A stretch of 50,978 bases of DNA, taken from IMG/VR virus record IMGVR_UViG_3300023223_000589, positions 1 through 50,978 of that record; one strand, given 5' to 3'. The notes beneath the pieces were generated by a model. It saw only the letters and a program-made list of their open reading frames with translations, made no database searches and was not told where the DNA came from. This DNA is from a virus. A program made the position numbers and the translations under genes. Shown here piece by piece: positions 41,350-48,470 of the stretch (the first letter of the stretch is position 1; the number at the start of each line of letters is the position of its first letter).

Positions 41350-41525
41350 TGGGAGCTTTGGCCGGATACGGTTTTTCCGTTGTACCCACAAGAAAGGTTA
41401 AGGTAATTACTGATATTACCATTCCTATAGATATTGAGGTTGTAAAACCGGATATCTTTATTGATGTTGAGGTAATAAAGCCTAATATTCTCATTGATAT
41501 TGAGGTGATTTGTAAGGATTCCTAA
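41349..41525 (+). CDS. 58-aa protein with 11-aa repeats
   Basis: Overlaps the previous stop. After an 18-residue start it consists of repeats DIEVVKPDIFI (28-38), DVEVIKPNILI (39-49) and a third partial DIEVI (50-54), alternating hydrophobic residues like beta strands. The sequence ends CKDS. Probably a repeat-built beta protein; function unknown. Confidence 0.5.
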   Translation: MGALAGYGFSVVPTRKVKVITDITIPIDIEVVKPDIFIDVEVIKPNILIDIEVICKDS

Positions 41526-41531
41526 ACTTCT

Positions 41532-41570
41532 ATTGACTGTAATATTTTCTTACTGTAATATGTTATAGTA
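41532..41570 (+). promoter_or_regulatory. Promoter with two operator copies
   Basis: TTGACT (41533-41538) and TAATAT (41556-41561), spacer 17 bp. Operator copies CTGTAATATTTTCTTA (41537-41552) and CTGTAATATGTTATAG (41553-41568) adjoin and overlap the promoter elements. Direct evidence that the operator motif is tied to promoters. Confidence 0.72.
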
Positions 41571-41591
41571 TCTAAATAGAGAGGTTGTAAA

Positions 41592-42152
41592 TTGAAGAAA
41601 AGTAAGAAGAAATTAACCGCATTAGCCGCTGTTACTAAAGCAAGCGCCGCTGTTGCCAAAGTAAAGGCGAAGAAAAATAGCGATACTTTAGAAGAACTCA
41701 CAAATTCAGACGTTTATAGAGTTCTTGGCGGATTAGCCGCTTGTCAAACATTTAAAGGTCGCCATTTTTCCTATATGTTGGCCACAAACGGGCGAAGGAT
41801 CGAAGAACACACTAAAAAAATAGAGGATTCTATTGATGTTTCTGATGGTCTTAAGGAATTCAGGGAAAAACTTACTGATTTAAACATGGAGAAAGCGGAA
41901 CATGAGCTTAAAAACGAGTTGAAGGCCGGTAGTCCTACCCCGTTCGATAAAAAAATAAAAGAATTAAAGCTTAAACATAAGGATGATATCGACAAATACG
42001 ATGAAGACAGAAAAGAGATGCTTGAAGAGAGCGTTTTTTCTACAAATAAAAAGTTTTCATTGGATAAAATCAAACTTTCCTTAGTGCCTGAAGAGATCAC
42101 CGGGGCCATGATGAATGATATTTTTGAGTGTATTGACCATGGCGAAGAATAA
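41592..42152 (+). CDS. Helical hypothetical protein, 186 aa
   Basis: TTG 41592 lies 7 bp after GAGAGG. A basic N-terminus (KKSKKKLTALAAVTKASAAVAKVKAKK) precedes TNSDVYRVLGGLAACQTFKG and a long charged helical part. The protein resembles small phage early proteins in general layout only. First gene downstream of the two-operator promoter, so perhaps an early regulator. Confidence 0.55.
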   Translation: MKKSKKKLTALAAVTKASAAVAKVKAKKNSDTLEELTNSDVYRVLGGLAACQTFKGRHFSYMLATNGRRIEEHTKKIEDSIDVSDGLKEFREKLTDLNMEKAEHELKNELKAGSPTPFDKKIKELKLKHKDDIDKYDEDRKEMLEESVFSTNKKFSLDKIKLSLVPEEITGAMMNDIFECIDHGEE

Positions 42153-42321
42153 CCCACGGATAAAAGAACTTCTGTCAGCTCAAGAAGCATCGATTTTGTT
42201 GAAAACCAGTATTGCCAATATTTATTATTGGATGGATGAAGACAAGCTTTCCACGGTTATGAGGGGCAAATTAAAGATGGTTTATCGTAAAGAGATCGTA
42301 GCGATGAAGGATAGCCGTTGA
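42139..42321 (+). CDS. Excisionase/MerR-type helix-turn-helix protein
   Basis: 60 aa from ATG 42139, overlapping the previous gene. LLSAQEASILLKTSIANIYYWMDEDKLST is a helix-turn-helix of the HTH_17/excisionase type (sequence described at residues 9-37), followed by a KMVYRKEIVAMKD wing. Such proteins either control early promoters or serve as excisionases; no integrase was found. It may be the regulator of the recurring operator, but this is untested. Confidence 0.65.
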   Translation: MAKNNPRIKELLSAQEASILLKTSIANIYYWMDEDKLSTVMRGKLKMVYRKEIVAMKDSR

Positions 42322-42479
42322 AATTTATTGATAATATATGTTTCTATACCCTTTCACCGTTGGCCGGCGTTTTATTCGTGTCTCATAGTTATCAATCAGG
42401 TGTTTTATTAATGGTTTTGATTTGGGGCATTATTTGCGCTAATACGGTCTTAACTAATTTTATCGAGAGGGTTAAATAG
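42318..42479 (+). CDS. Small membrane protein, 53 aa
   Basis: TTG 42318 overlaps the preceding stop (TTGA) with AAGG upstream. Two hydrophobic stretches (FYTLSPLAGVLFVS and GVLLMVLIWGIICANTVL) suggest two membrane segments. Function unknown. Confidence 0.5.
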   Translation: MKFIDNICFYTLSPLAGVLFVSHSYQSGVLLMVLIWGIICANTVLTNFIERVK

Positions 42480-42733
42480 TGGGTATGAATCAAGCCGACT
42501 TTAGACAGGTCAAGAGAAATATCGACGTTGTAAACGGTAAAAGAAAGCCTATTAAGAAAAAGAAACCAGGTGAAACCCTCAGTGTGGCCACATGTGATTT
42601 TTGTGAGCGTGGAATATTTACCGCTATAGTGACCAATCTTAAATTAAAGGGCCTATATCACGCAGAATGTATAAAAGAAGCTTTAAAACAAAAGGAAAAT
42701 ATTGAAAAAGGAGTTAAGGAAAATGGAAAATGA
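42479..42733 (+). CDS. Zinc-binding protein, 84 aa
   Basis: GTG 42479 lies 8 bp after GAGAGGG and is favoured over ATG 42485. Basic N-terminus, then CDFCERG and HAEC, a treble-clef-like C2HC site. Helical basic tail. May bind nucleic acid. Confidence 0.5.
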   Translation: MGMNQADFRQVKRNIDVVNGKRKPIKKKKPGETLSVATCDFCERGIFTAIVTNLKLKGLYHAECIKEALKQKENIEKGVKENGK

Positions 42734-42902
42734 AATAGAAGATAAAACTGTAGAAGCCGCCGCCGGTGTTGCGATGTTTAAAACGGGGTGTTTCTATTCC
42801 TTTATTTTTATGGTGTTATTTTTGAAAGATCCAGATTTATTAGATGGAATTATTAATGTATTGATAAGTTTTTCTAATTATTTAGATGGGATTGCGAAAT
42901 GA
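42723..42902 (+). CDS. Small membrane protein, 59 aa
   Basis: ATG 42723 lies 8 bp after AAGGAG. One hydrophobic segment (GCFYSFIFMVLFLK) and a second weaker one (LLDGIINVLISFSNYL). ATGA overlap with the next gene. Function unknown. Confidence 0.5.
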   Translation: MENEIEDKTVEAAAGVAMFKTGCFYSFIFMVLFLKDPDLLDGIINVLISFSNYLDGIAK

Positions 42903-43447
42903 ATAGTAATGCCCCAGATGGAAATTGGATACAAACATGTACCGGGAAGACAATTGATTTTGAAAACCCTAGAACCGATCAGATAAATATCATAGATATA
43001 GCCCATGGCCTATCAAATGTTTGTAGGTTTACGGGTCAGTGTATGGAATTTTACTCAGTTGCCCAACACTCATTATTTGTAATGAACCAAGTACCAGACG
43101 AATTTAAGCTACAGGCATTGTTACACGATGCAACAGAAGCCTATATGTCAGACATCCCTAGCCCCCTTAAACGGTTATGTCCAAACTACAAGCATTATGA
43201 GCTTGTTTTGTGGGCTGCAATTGCTAAGAAGTTTAAATTGTCCTGTGAGATGCATGAAAGCATTAAAGAGGCAGACAGAAGAATGCTTGCAACAGAGAGA
43301 AAATTCGTCTTTAACGATAATATGCTTTGGGGATCTGTGGACGCCGTAGAACCGTATGAATTGAATATTGAGCCTTGGGATCAAAAATATTCTGAAATGC
43401 TATTTCTTGAAGCTTTTTATGCAATCATACAAAGGCAGTTAATATAG
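42899..43447 (+). CDS. HD-domain phosphohydrolase
   Basis: 182 aa. H36 in IAHGLSNVCRFTGQ, H57 in YSVAQHS, H76-D77 in ALLHDATEAYMSDIPSPLK match phage HD hydrolases related to YfbR 5'-deoxynucleotidases. The metal-dependent enzyme probably acts on nucleotides. ATGA overlap with the preceding gene. Known family pattern; substrate inferred. Confidence 0.82.
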   Translation: MNSNAPDGNWIQTCTGKTIDFENPRTDQINIIDIAHGLSNVCRFTGQCMEFYSVAQHSLFVMNQVPDEFKLQALLHDATEAYMSDIPSPLKRLCPNYKHYELVLWAAIAKKFKLSCEMHESIKEADRRMLATERKFVFNDNMLWGSVDAVEPYELNIEPWDQKYSEMLFLEAFYAIIQRQLI

Positions 43448-43451
43448 GGGT

Positions 43452-43691
43452 ATGGAACCGGTGGCCAAAATAGAAATCATATGTCAGGGTTATATGTGCG
43501 CCACTTGTAAGCATGAGCTTGAATTGAAAAAGGAAAAGGGTATTGACCTTGTTTTTAATAAGTTGATCGAATGCCCTGCCTGTGGTGGCTTCATGAAGTT
43601 TCAAGAGGGTAAGGAGCGTATTGAGGTTGAGATTATTGACCCTTCTGACCAGTTTGGGGGATATATCTTTGATGATCGGGAACCATTTTAA
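43452..43691 (+). CDS. Zinc-ribbon protein, 79 aa
   Basis: ATG 43452. CATC (residues 16-19) and CPAC (41-44) give a C4 zinc ribbon; an acidic strand-rich end follows. Ends just before the operator-promoter. Function unknown. Confidence 0.55.
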   Translation: MEPVAKIEIICQGYMCATCKHELELKKEKGIDLVFNKLIECPACGGFMKFQEGKERIEVEIIDPSDQFGGYIFDDREPF

Positions 43692-43708
43692 AAAAAATTA
43701 GAAAAGTA

Positions 43709-43738
43709 CTAGAATATTTTATAGTTATACCGTAATAT
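43709..43738 (+). promoter_or_regulatory. Promoter with recurring operator
   Basis: CTAGAATATTTTATAG (43709-43724) is identical to the copy at 629. TAATAT follows at 43733-43738 after an 18-bp spacer. The leader TTATTGAAATTGACAAAGGA (43743-43762) is shared in form with the leaders at 30095, 46060, 46436 and 48526. Confidence 0.65.
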
Positions 43739-43771
43739 ATAATTATTGAAATTGACAAAGGAAAATAAGTT

Positions 43772-43984
43772 ATGGCAGATGAAAAATTTGAAGCAAAACC
43801 GGCGATTAGAGAGAAGTTTTTACTGGATAAGTTGAGAAGCCCAGAAGAACACTTAGTTTTAGTTGTACCAATTAATAAAAATGTTCAAATGGTCAATATG
43901 TTGCTGGCGATACACGACAACCTTTATGGTATTGAAACATTGAAGGTTGATGAGCGTGGCGCAAGGTGGTTACGTGATGAGTAA
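43772..43984 (+). CDS. Small hypothetical protein, 70 aa
   Basis: First gene after the promoter. Contains LRSPEEHLVLVVPINKNVQMVNMLLAI, a compact hydrophobic core, and ERGARWLRDE at the end. Overlaps the next start. Family unknown. Confidence 0.55.
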   Translation: MADEKFEAKPAIREKFLLDKLRSPEEHLVLVVPINKNVQMVNMLLAIHDNLYGIETLKVDERGARWLRDE

Positions 43985-44150
43985 TTCAAAAATTACAATC
44001 AATGGACGTGAATTGAACGAGGCCCAAACAAAGACTTTACAGGTCGCTTTGGCGTCGTTTTTCGTTGATTTACACGGTTTGGAAGAACCAATATCAAACG
44101 GTCATCAGTCAAGAATTAAGGAAATTAACAATATGTTTAGGACTGCATAG
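43977..44150 (+). CDS. Small hypothetical protein, 57 aa
   Basis: ATG 43977 overlaps the previous stop. KITINGRELNEAQTKTLQVALASF and RIKEINNMF are the repeated helix pattern of small soluble phage proteins. Unknown role. Confidence 0.5.
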   Translation: MSNSKITINGRELNEAQTKTLQVALASFFVDLHGLEEPISNGHQSRIKEINNMFRTA

Positions 44151-44341
44151 TGAAAAAGCGTTTCTTTTTATTAAAAGTCAGCCCGATAATTGTGGAATTT
44201 ATAGAGGTTGAGTCGTTGAATAGAAAAATAATCTACGAAAACGAATGCCGAATTCATACCGCTGAAAAAAGCTATAAATTACATACCCTTGTTTTAAATG
44301 AAGAGGGATTAAAAAGGGTTCACGTCGAAAGGTTTTGTTAG
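44150..44341 (+). CDS. Small hypothetical protein, 63 aa
   Basis: GTG 44150 follows the previous stop by overlap. Basic N-terminus and alternating strands (FFLLKVSPIIVEFIEV). No motif. Part of a coupled chain. Confidence 0.5.
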   Translation: MKKRFFLLKVSPIIVEFIEVESLNRKIIYENECRIHTAEKSYKLHTLVLNEEGLKRVHVERFC

Positions 44342-44343
44342 AA

Positions 44344-44550
44344 ATGAATGAAGAAAAAATCACAAATGAAGACATTGAACAGGCTTGCGATATTGTAAAG
44401 CCTAAAAAGAAGAAAAAAGGGGCACATTGTTTTAACTGCGATACCTTTATTAAAGGGGCAACAGGTATATGTCAATGTGGTGTATGTGCTTCGAAATATG
44501 GGGGCCTGGGAGAACAGAAGAAACGGCGTGAAGAACAGGAGTTGAGGTAA
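44344..44550 (+). CDS. Zinc-ribbon protein, 68 aa
   Basis: ATG 44344 (TTG 44335 is in frame). CFNC and CQCGVC give a four- to five-Cys metal site after a KKKKKG tract. Acidic N-terminus. Unknown role. Confidence 0.5.
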   Translation: MNEEKITNEDIEQACDIVKPKKKKKGAHCFNCDTFIKGATGICQCGVCASKYGGLGEQKKRREEQELR

Positions 44551-44963
44551 TGCAAGTAGAAATAAAATTTAAAGTAGGCGATAAGGTTTGTGCTATAGGC
44601 TCAAAGGAAAGGGGTGTTTTTGAAGTCCTTGATATCCGTGGAAGTTGGGGAACTCATGACCCCGGCATTTTCTACAATTTAAAAGAAGTTGAAAGCGGAG
44701 CGCTGGTTCTGCAAGCGGTTCCAGAAAATAGGCTTTGTTTAGCTGAAAAACCTAGTGAAGATATAGATGTTACGGGAAAGCCGATACCAAAGAATTATAT
44801 AAGAGTTTGGAACTATGATGAAACGGGCTCTTTTTTAACTTTAACAAGTGAGTTTGACATAAATAATATTTTTCCAGACTACACAGATGAGCGCTATATA
44901 TTAGCAATGGAATCACATACGGACGAAGAGTTTGCGGCCTTCCCAGAATTTACGGGGTTTTAG
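44550..44963 (+). CDS. Hypothetical protein, 137 aa
   Basis: AGGAG 8 bp before ATG 44550, which overlaps the preceding stop. The N-terminal part (FKVGDKVCAIGS) looks like an SH3-like or KOW-like beta barrel. The C-terminal part has NYDETGSFLTLT. Function unknown. Confidence 0.55.
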   Translation: MQVEIKFKVGDKVCAIGSKERGVFEVLDIRGSWGTHDPGIFYNLKEVESGALVLQAVPENRLCLAEKPSEDIDVTGKPIPKNYIRVWNYDETGSFLTLTSEFDINNIFPDYTDERYILAMESHTDEEFAAFPEFTGF

Positions 44964-45155
44964 GTGATATATTTCTGTTACGCCGTCTTTGGATGGGCGA
45001 TATACGTACCACTAGGTTGCCTTTATAAGTCCTATCAAGTGAGGAATAAAGACAGAACGGAGATGCATAAGCTGATGGATTATGGAGGTGGTGCCCTCTT
45101 TGTTTCAATCCCCACCCTAATATCAATAGCTTGGTTGCTGTGGGGTACGAGGTGA
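44964..45155 (+). CDS. Two-segment membrane protein, 63 aa (paralogue A)
   Basis: GTG 44964 right after the preceding stop. IYFCYAVFGWAIYVPLG and FVSIPTLISIAWLLWG are two membrane segments. The 45819 gene product begins IYYCYAVFAW and ends AMGWLIWGRS, so the two are paralogues. Possible inner-membrane role; unknown. Confidence 0.6.
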   Translation: MIYFCYAVFGWAIYVPLGCLYKSYQVRNKDRTEMHKLMDYGGGALFVSIPTLISIAWLLWGTR

Positions 45156-45250
45156 GCGAATGGATGGAAGGATACTTATTAGGATCAATTGTTTCTACGG
45201 TTATAACAAACGTGATTTGGATAATTTTTGTAAAGGGGCTTAAATCATGA
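45152..45250 (+). CDS. 32-aa membrane peptide
   Basis: GTG 45152 overlaps the preceding stop (GTGA) and ends with ATGA into the next gene. One membrane segment (SIVSTVITNVIWIIFV). Overlap at both ends supports translation. Confidence 0.5.
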   Translation: MSEWMEGYLLGSIVSTVITNVIWIIFVKGLKS

Positions 45251-45558
45251 GCGAACACACAGAAGGCCCTTGGGGCAACTACACACTTAAAGCCAAGAGT
45301 AACCAAGATATCATTTCAGAATTAATTAAATGTGTACAATCTGGAAGTGGGGAATTTTACTTCATCACTGAAAAGACCGATGAAGTCATGCCAACGATTT
45401 GCCATGTAGGTAACGGGCCTAAATCTAAAGCCAACGCCCGCCTAATAGCCGCCGCCCCTGAAATGTTGGCAGCTTTGAAAGGTGTGTTGCAGGGTGATGC
45501 TATAGTTTCAAGGGGTGACATTAAAAACCTAATCCAAAAAGCTGAAGGGAAAGAATAG
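45247..45558 (+). CDS. HTxxPW-family accessory protein, second copy
   Basis: 103 aa. EHTEGPW near the start and ANARLIAAAPEMLAALKG are typical of this widespread family of phage accessory proteins. Related in pattern to the 34100 product. Function not established. Confidence 0.65.
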   Translation: MSEHTEGPWGNYTLKAKSNQDIISELIKCVQSGSGEFYFITEKTDEVMPTICHVGNGPKSKANARLIAAAPEMLAALKGVLQGDAIVSRGDIKNLIQKAEGKE

Positions 45559-45819
45559 ATGAGTGAAGAAGAACGAGCAGAACACTCTAGATGGAACGAA
45601 CTTATAGCTAAGATGCCTAGGCAAATTAGGAAGATGAAAGATCACGACCCTCTTGCTAATAAAGTGATAATACTCTGCTTTAAAAACAAGATGTCTTATG
45701 AGGAAATATTGGTAAATTTAGTTATCTTCAAAGACAATCAAGCGCAAGATTTCAGAGATGCTTTGATAGAAAAAGAATCAAGGCGAGTTGTACCGCAGCT
45801 CTATATAAAGGGCCAATGA
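45559..45819 (+). CDS. Hypothetical protein, 86 aa
   Basis: Starts at the base after the preceding stop. Helical, with WNELIAKMPRQIRKMKDHDP and a HTH-like middle (ILCFKNKMSYEEILVNLVIF). It might bind DNA. Ends with ATGATG overlap with the next gene. Confidence 0.5.
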   Translation: MSEEERAEHSRWNELIAKMPRQIRKMKDHDPLANKVIILCFKNKMSYEEILVNLVIFKDNQAQDFRDALIEKESRRVVPQLYIKGQ

Positions 45820-45983
45820 TGATCTATTATTGTTACGCCGTCTTTGCTTGGATACTTTTTTTAACAGCAATTGCCGCCTTTCACAAAGGCTTTAAGGGCA
45901 ACGCTACCACTCAACTAAGTGCCGGTCTTGTTTTTATTCCTATTCTAATTGCCATGGGTTGGTTGATTTGGGGTAGGTCGTGA
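45819..45983 (+). CDS. Two-segment membrane protein, 54 aa (paralogue B)
   Basis: ATG 45819 (45816 also possible). IYYCYAVFAWILFLTAIAAF and LSAGLVFIPILIAMGWLIWG are two membrane segments. Clearly related to the 44964 product at both ends. Tandem retention with 32- and 86-aa genes between them suggests duplication. Confidence 0.55.
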   Translation: MIYYCYAVFAWILFLTAIAAFHKGFKGNATTQLSAGLVFIPILIAMGWLIWGRS

Positions 45984-46026
45984 TCGTTGTAATAAATGAC
46001 CCAAACGCCTCAAATAACAAAAAAAC

Positions 46027-46056
46027 CTAAAGATATAATAAACACCCTCCGATACT
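46027..46056 (+). promoter_or_regulatory. Weak promoter-like site with shared geometry
   Basis: CTAAAG (46027-46032) and GATACT (46051-46056) with an 18-bp spacer copy the arrangement of the operator promoters, although the 16-bp operator is poor here. The shared leader TTATTGAAACAATTAAAGGA (46060-46079) follows, supporting a start of transcription. Confidence 0.4.
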
Positions 46057-46087
46057 TAGTTATTGAAACAATTAAAGGAGAAATCAT

Positions 46088-46336
46088 ATGCTAAAACAAT
46101 ATCTATGCTTATCGTGTCAGACAGTAGGTAAGCCCCAAAAAATAACTAAAGGATCAATCATCATAGAGTTTATTTTGTGGTGTTGTTTCCTTGTACCAGG
46201 CTTTATTTATAGTATGTGGCGCATTACTAGTAAGGAGGTGGCCTGTAAGGTTTGTAACTCAACCCACATCATCCCGGCCAGTTCCCCACAAGCTGTAAAA
46301 ATGATCAAGTTGAAAGAGTTTGATAAAAAGTCTTAA
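46088..46336 (+). CDS. Zinc ribbon split by a membrane segment, 82 aa
   Basis: AAAGGAG 7 bp before ATG 46088. CLSC near the start and CKVC after a membrane segment (IIEFILWCCFLVPGFIYSMW) make a split C4 site at the membrane surface, a layout known from bacterial and phage small membrane proteins. Role unknown. Confidence 0.6.
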   Translation: MLKQYLCLSCQTVGKPQKITKGSIIIEFILWCCFLVPGFIYSMWRITSKEVACKVCNSTHIIPASSPQAVKMIKLKEFDKKS

Positions 46337-46366
46337 TAAGGTAGGTTATTTGCAGTGTTTAAAGAG

Positions 46367-46389
46367 CCCGTTTAAAAGCGGGTTTTTTT
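46367..46389 (+). terminator. Probable rho-independent terminator
   Basis: CCCG (46367-46370) pairs with CGGG (46379-46382) with extra weak TTT/AAA pairing, followed by seven T. The stem is short but the T-run is good. Confidence 0.6.
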
Positions 46390-46400
46390 ATTAAATAGTA

Positions 46401-46430
46401 CTGGAATATTTTATAGTTATTGTGTAAGAT
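46401..46430 (+). promoter_or_regulatory. Promoter with recurring operator
   Basis: CTGGAATATTTTATAG (46401-46416) and TAAGAT (46425-46430) with 18-bp spacing. Leader TATTGAAATTTGAAAGGA (46436-46453) follows, with ATG at 46464. Confidence 0.62.
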
Positions 46431-46463
46431 GGGGGTATTGAAATTTGAAAGGAAATAAAATCA

Positions 46464-46766
46464 ATGAAAAAGACGGATAGAGGATTTAGCCGAAAAGATT
46501 TTAAAGACCAATATGGGGAATGTTGCTCATTGCAAGCCTCATCGTTGGCAACGGAAAACTGTATTTGGTTTGGTGTGGATAACCCCAGGGTTACAATATT
46601 AGCTAAAGAAATGTACCCTCAAGTAGCTGATCAGGTTAGGGGTTGGGTTGACGTTCCACTCCCAAAAGGAGCTTTAGTTTTTGGACGGATGCATCTAAAT
46701 CAAGAAATGGTTAAAAGTCTTCTGCCGCATCTTATTAAATTTGCTGAAACTGGGGAGTTGGAATAG
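46464..46766 (+). CDS. Conserved phage protein, 100 aa
   Basis: GECCSLQASSLATENCIWFGVD at residues 18-39 and GRMHLNQEMVKSLLPHLIKFAETGEL at the end match a small conserved protein found in many phages. AAAGGAA precedes the ATG. The family is recognised, but its function is unknown. Confidence 0.7.
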   Translation: MKKTDRGFSRKDFKDQYGECCSLQASSLATENCIWFGVDNPRVTILAKEMYPQVADQVRGWVDVPLPKGALVFGRMHLNQEMVKSLLPHLIKFAETGELE

Positions 46767-47221
46767 TGGGATATGAAACTAAATTATTGATAGGTCGGTC
46801 GTCGGATATGACAGATAACGAGCATCAATTAGGTCAGCCCGAAATAGATTGTGATACGATTTATAAACCCTATTTAAAAGATGATAAGGGCAATTATTTG
46901 CTTACAGGTAGAAAAAGAACGTGGTTTCAAATTTATGCCACTCTTGACCTTTGTAAATGTGGCGGCGAATCAAGCGTGTCTAAAATAGAAATTGAAAACA
47001 AAGACGAATTACATTTTTGGTACTGGTACAGCGGTAGTGATGACACTTCAGAGGATTGCTACGGCACTAAACTTAAGCCGGTCCCTATAAAAGAAGTGGT
47101 AGATGCTTTAAGGGAAGATGTTAAGGAGAGTGAGTATAGGCGTTTTAAATGGGCTCTGGCCCTGCTTGAAGCTATGCAAGATGATTCGGAAGGGTTAAGC
47201 GTGTTGTTGTATGGACATTGA
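46766..47221 (+). CDS. Conserved phage protein, 151 aa
   Basis: GTG 46766, overlapping the preceding stop. YETKLLIGRS, WFQIYATLDLCKCG and HFWYWYSGSDD suggest a beta-rich fold of a type seen in other phage accessory regions. Overlaps the next gene by 11 bp. Function unknown. Confidence 0.6.
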   Translation: MGYETKLLIGRSSDMTDNEHQLGQPEIDCDTIYKPYLKDDKGNYLLTGRKRTWFQIYATLDLCKCGGESSVSKIEIENKDELHFWYWYSGSDDTSEDCYGTKLKPVPIKEVVDALREDVKESEYRRFKWALALLEAMQDDSEGLSVLLYGH

Positions 47222-48020
47222 AGCTAAAGAAAAACCAATCTTGTTTAATGGTGAAATGGTTAGGGCTATTTTGAGTGGGCAGAAGACGCAGACACGGCGG
47301 ATTATGAAGGTGCAACCTAATGAACATGACCATAAAATGTACGGTGAAATTCACGGCGCAAATTGTACATGGGCAAATGAACCTCCTGAATATTACGATA
47401 CAGGAGATAACCGATGGGCTTGTAGACTTTGTGGCGATGGAATCGATGTAATGGGAAACGGTGGGTATAAATGCCCCTACGGCCAAGTAGGTGATGAGAT
47501 TTGGGTGCGTGAAACCTATTATCAATCCGGCTACTCTTATCAAACTTACCCTGAAGACGAAGAGTATAGAGGATGGAGCGGAAGCGATTTGTTTTATAGT
47601 GCCGATGGAATCCCCCCTTGTCGTGGTGATGGCGAATGGGGAAAGCAATCTTCAAATGAAGAACGGGCAAAACGTGGGTCCAATTTCTTTCCAGACAAGG
47701 GAAGTAATTTTTGGCGCAAGAAACCTTCAATACATATGTTTAGAAAACATAGCCGTATTCAACTCAAAGTAAAACGGGTTTGGGTCGAGAGGGTGCAGGA
47801 TATTTCAGAAGATGATGCTATAGATGAGGGAATAGATATATGCCCAGGAAATGGCGGTGAAGATATGTATTTTAGAAATTATTTAGCTCTAACTAAGGCA
47901 GATGAATATTTTCTTGAAGCACCAAAGAAGTCATTTGAAAGTTTATGGAACTCAATCTACAACACTTGGGATGAAAACCCGTGGGTGTGGGCTTGTGAAT
48001 TTGTAAGGATTGTGAAGTGA
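47211..48020 (+). CDS. ASCH-domain-like phage protein
   Basis: 269 aa. KPILFNGEMVRAILSGQKTQTRR opens the typical ASCH-like phage family (often labelled morphogenetic protein), with a CRLC/C pattern (CRLCGDG, then KCPYGQVGDEIWVRE) and the C-terminal LWNSIYNTWDENPWVWACEF. ASCH domains are RNA- or nucleotide-binding folds. The role in phage is not settled. Confidence 0.75.
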   Translation: MDIEAKEKPILFNGEMVRAILSGQKTQTRRIMKVQPNEHDHKMYGEIHGANCTWANEPPEYYDTGDNRWACRLCGDGIDVMGNGGYKCPYGQVGDEIWVRETYYQSGYSYQTYPEDEEYRGWSGSDLFYSADGIPPCRGDGEWGKQSSNEERAKRGSNFFPDKGSNFWRKKPSIHMFRKHSRIQLKVKRVWVERVQDISEDDAIDEGIDICPGNGGEDMYFRNYLALTKADEYFLEAPKKSFESLWNSIYNTWDENPWVWACEFVRIVK

Positions 48021-48187
48021 AGGTACATTTTTATAAATCCCATGGCTCAAAGCCGCTTTACGTGTCACAAAAAGCACATAGGCAAACGACAATTTGCGGG
48101 TATATAAGACCCCGGGTAACGATGTATGTACTGTTCGTGACTTGTGAATTGTGTTGGCGTAAGATGGAAAAAGAAGGGATTGTTTAA
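48017..48187 (+). CDS. Small protein, 56 aa
   Basis: GTG 48017 overlaps the previous stop (GTGA). Basic N-terminus, then TCELCWRKM near the end, a CxxC pair. No second pair is present. Unknown role. Confidence 0.5.
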   Translation: MKVHFYKSHGSKPLYVSQKAHRQTTICGYIRPRVTMYVLFVTCELCWRKMEKEGIV

Positions 48188-48188
48188 G

Positions 48189-48470
48189 GTGAAATTCAAT
48201 CAAAACTCACGAAGTCAAAACAAAAAACCTCTGTCAGATAAAGGCCCCGCCAACATAGGGATCAATCAATTGAATAGTGTTTTTCACCATAATTGTAATG
48301 ATGAAATAGAAGAAGGAAATGTTGAATCTTACGGTGAGGTAGAGTTTCTTGAAAATAAAAATAAAAGGATCGACAATAGAAATACACTTACCGTTCAAAT
48401 AGTCGTTTTGATCTGTACTATTTTATATGCCTATATAGCTATTGTGAATAATGGAACAGAAAAATTATAA
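48189..48470 (+). CDS. Tail-anchored membrane protein, 93 aa
   Basis: GTG 48189 is preferred to the upstream ATG 48144, which lies inside the previous gene. A polar N-terminal part is followed by a C-terminal membrane segment (TVQIVVLICTILYAYIAIV). TAATG overlap with a 25-codon frame at 48470. Function unknown. Confidence 0.5.
   Translation: MKFNQNSRSQNKKPLSDKGPANIGINQLNSVFHHNCNDEIEEGNVESYGEVEFLENKNKRIDNRNTLTVQIVVLICTILYAYIAIVNNGTEKL

Noticed and set aside
42139-42321. Excisionase proving a temperate lifestyle
   Set aside because: HTH_17 proteins also serve as regulators, and no integrase was found. Lifestyle remains undetermined.
45980-46030. 16-codon GTG frame after the second two-segment membrane protein
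   Set aside because: Too short, no ribosome-binding site, and it overlaps the weak promoter region.
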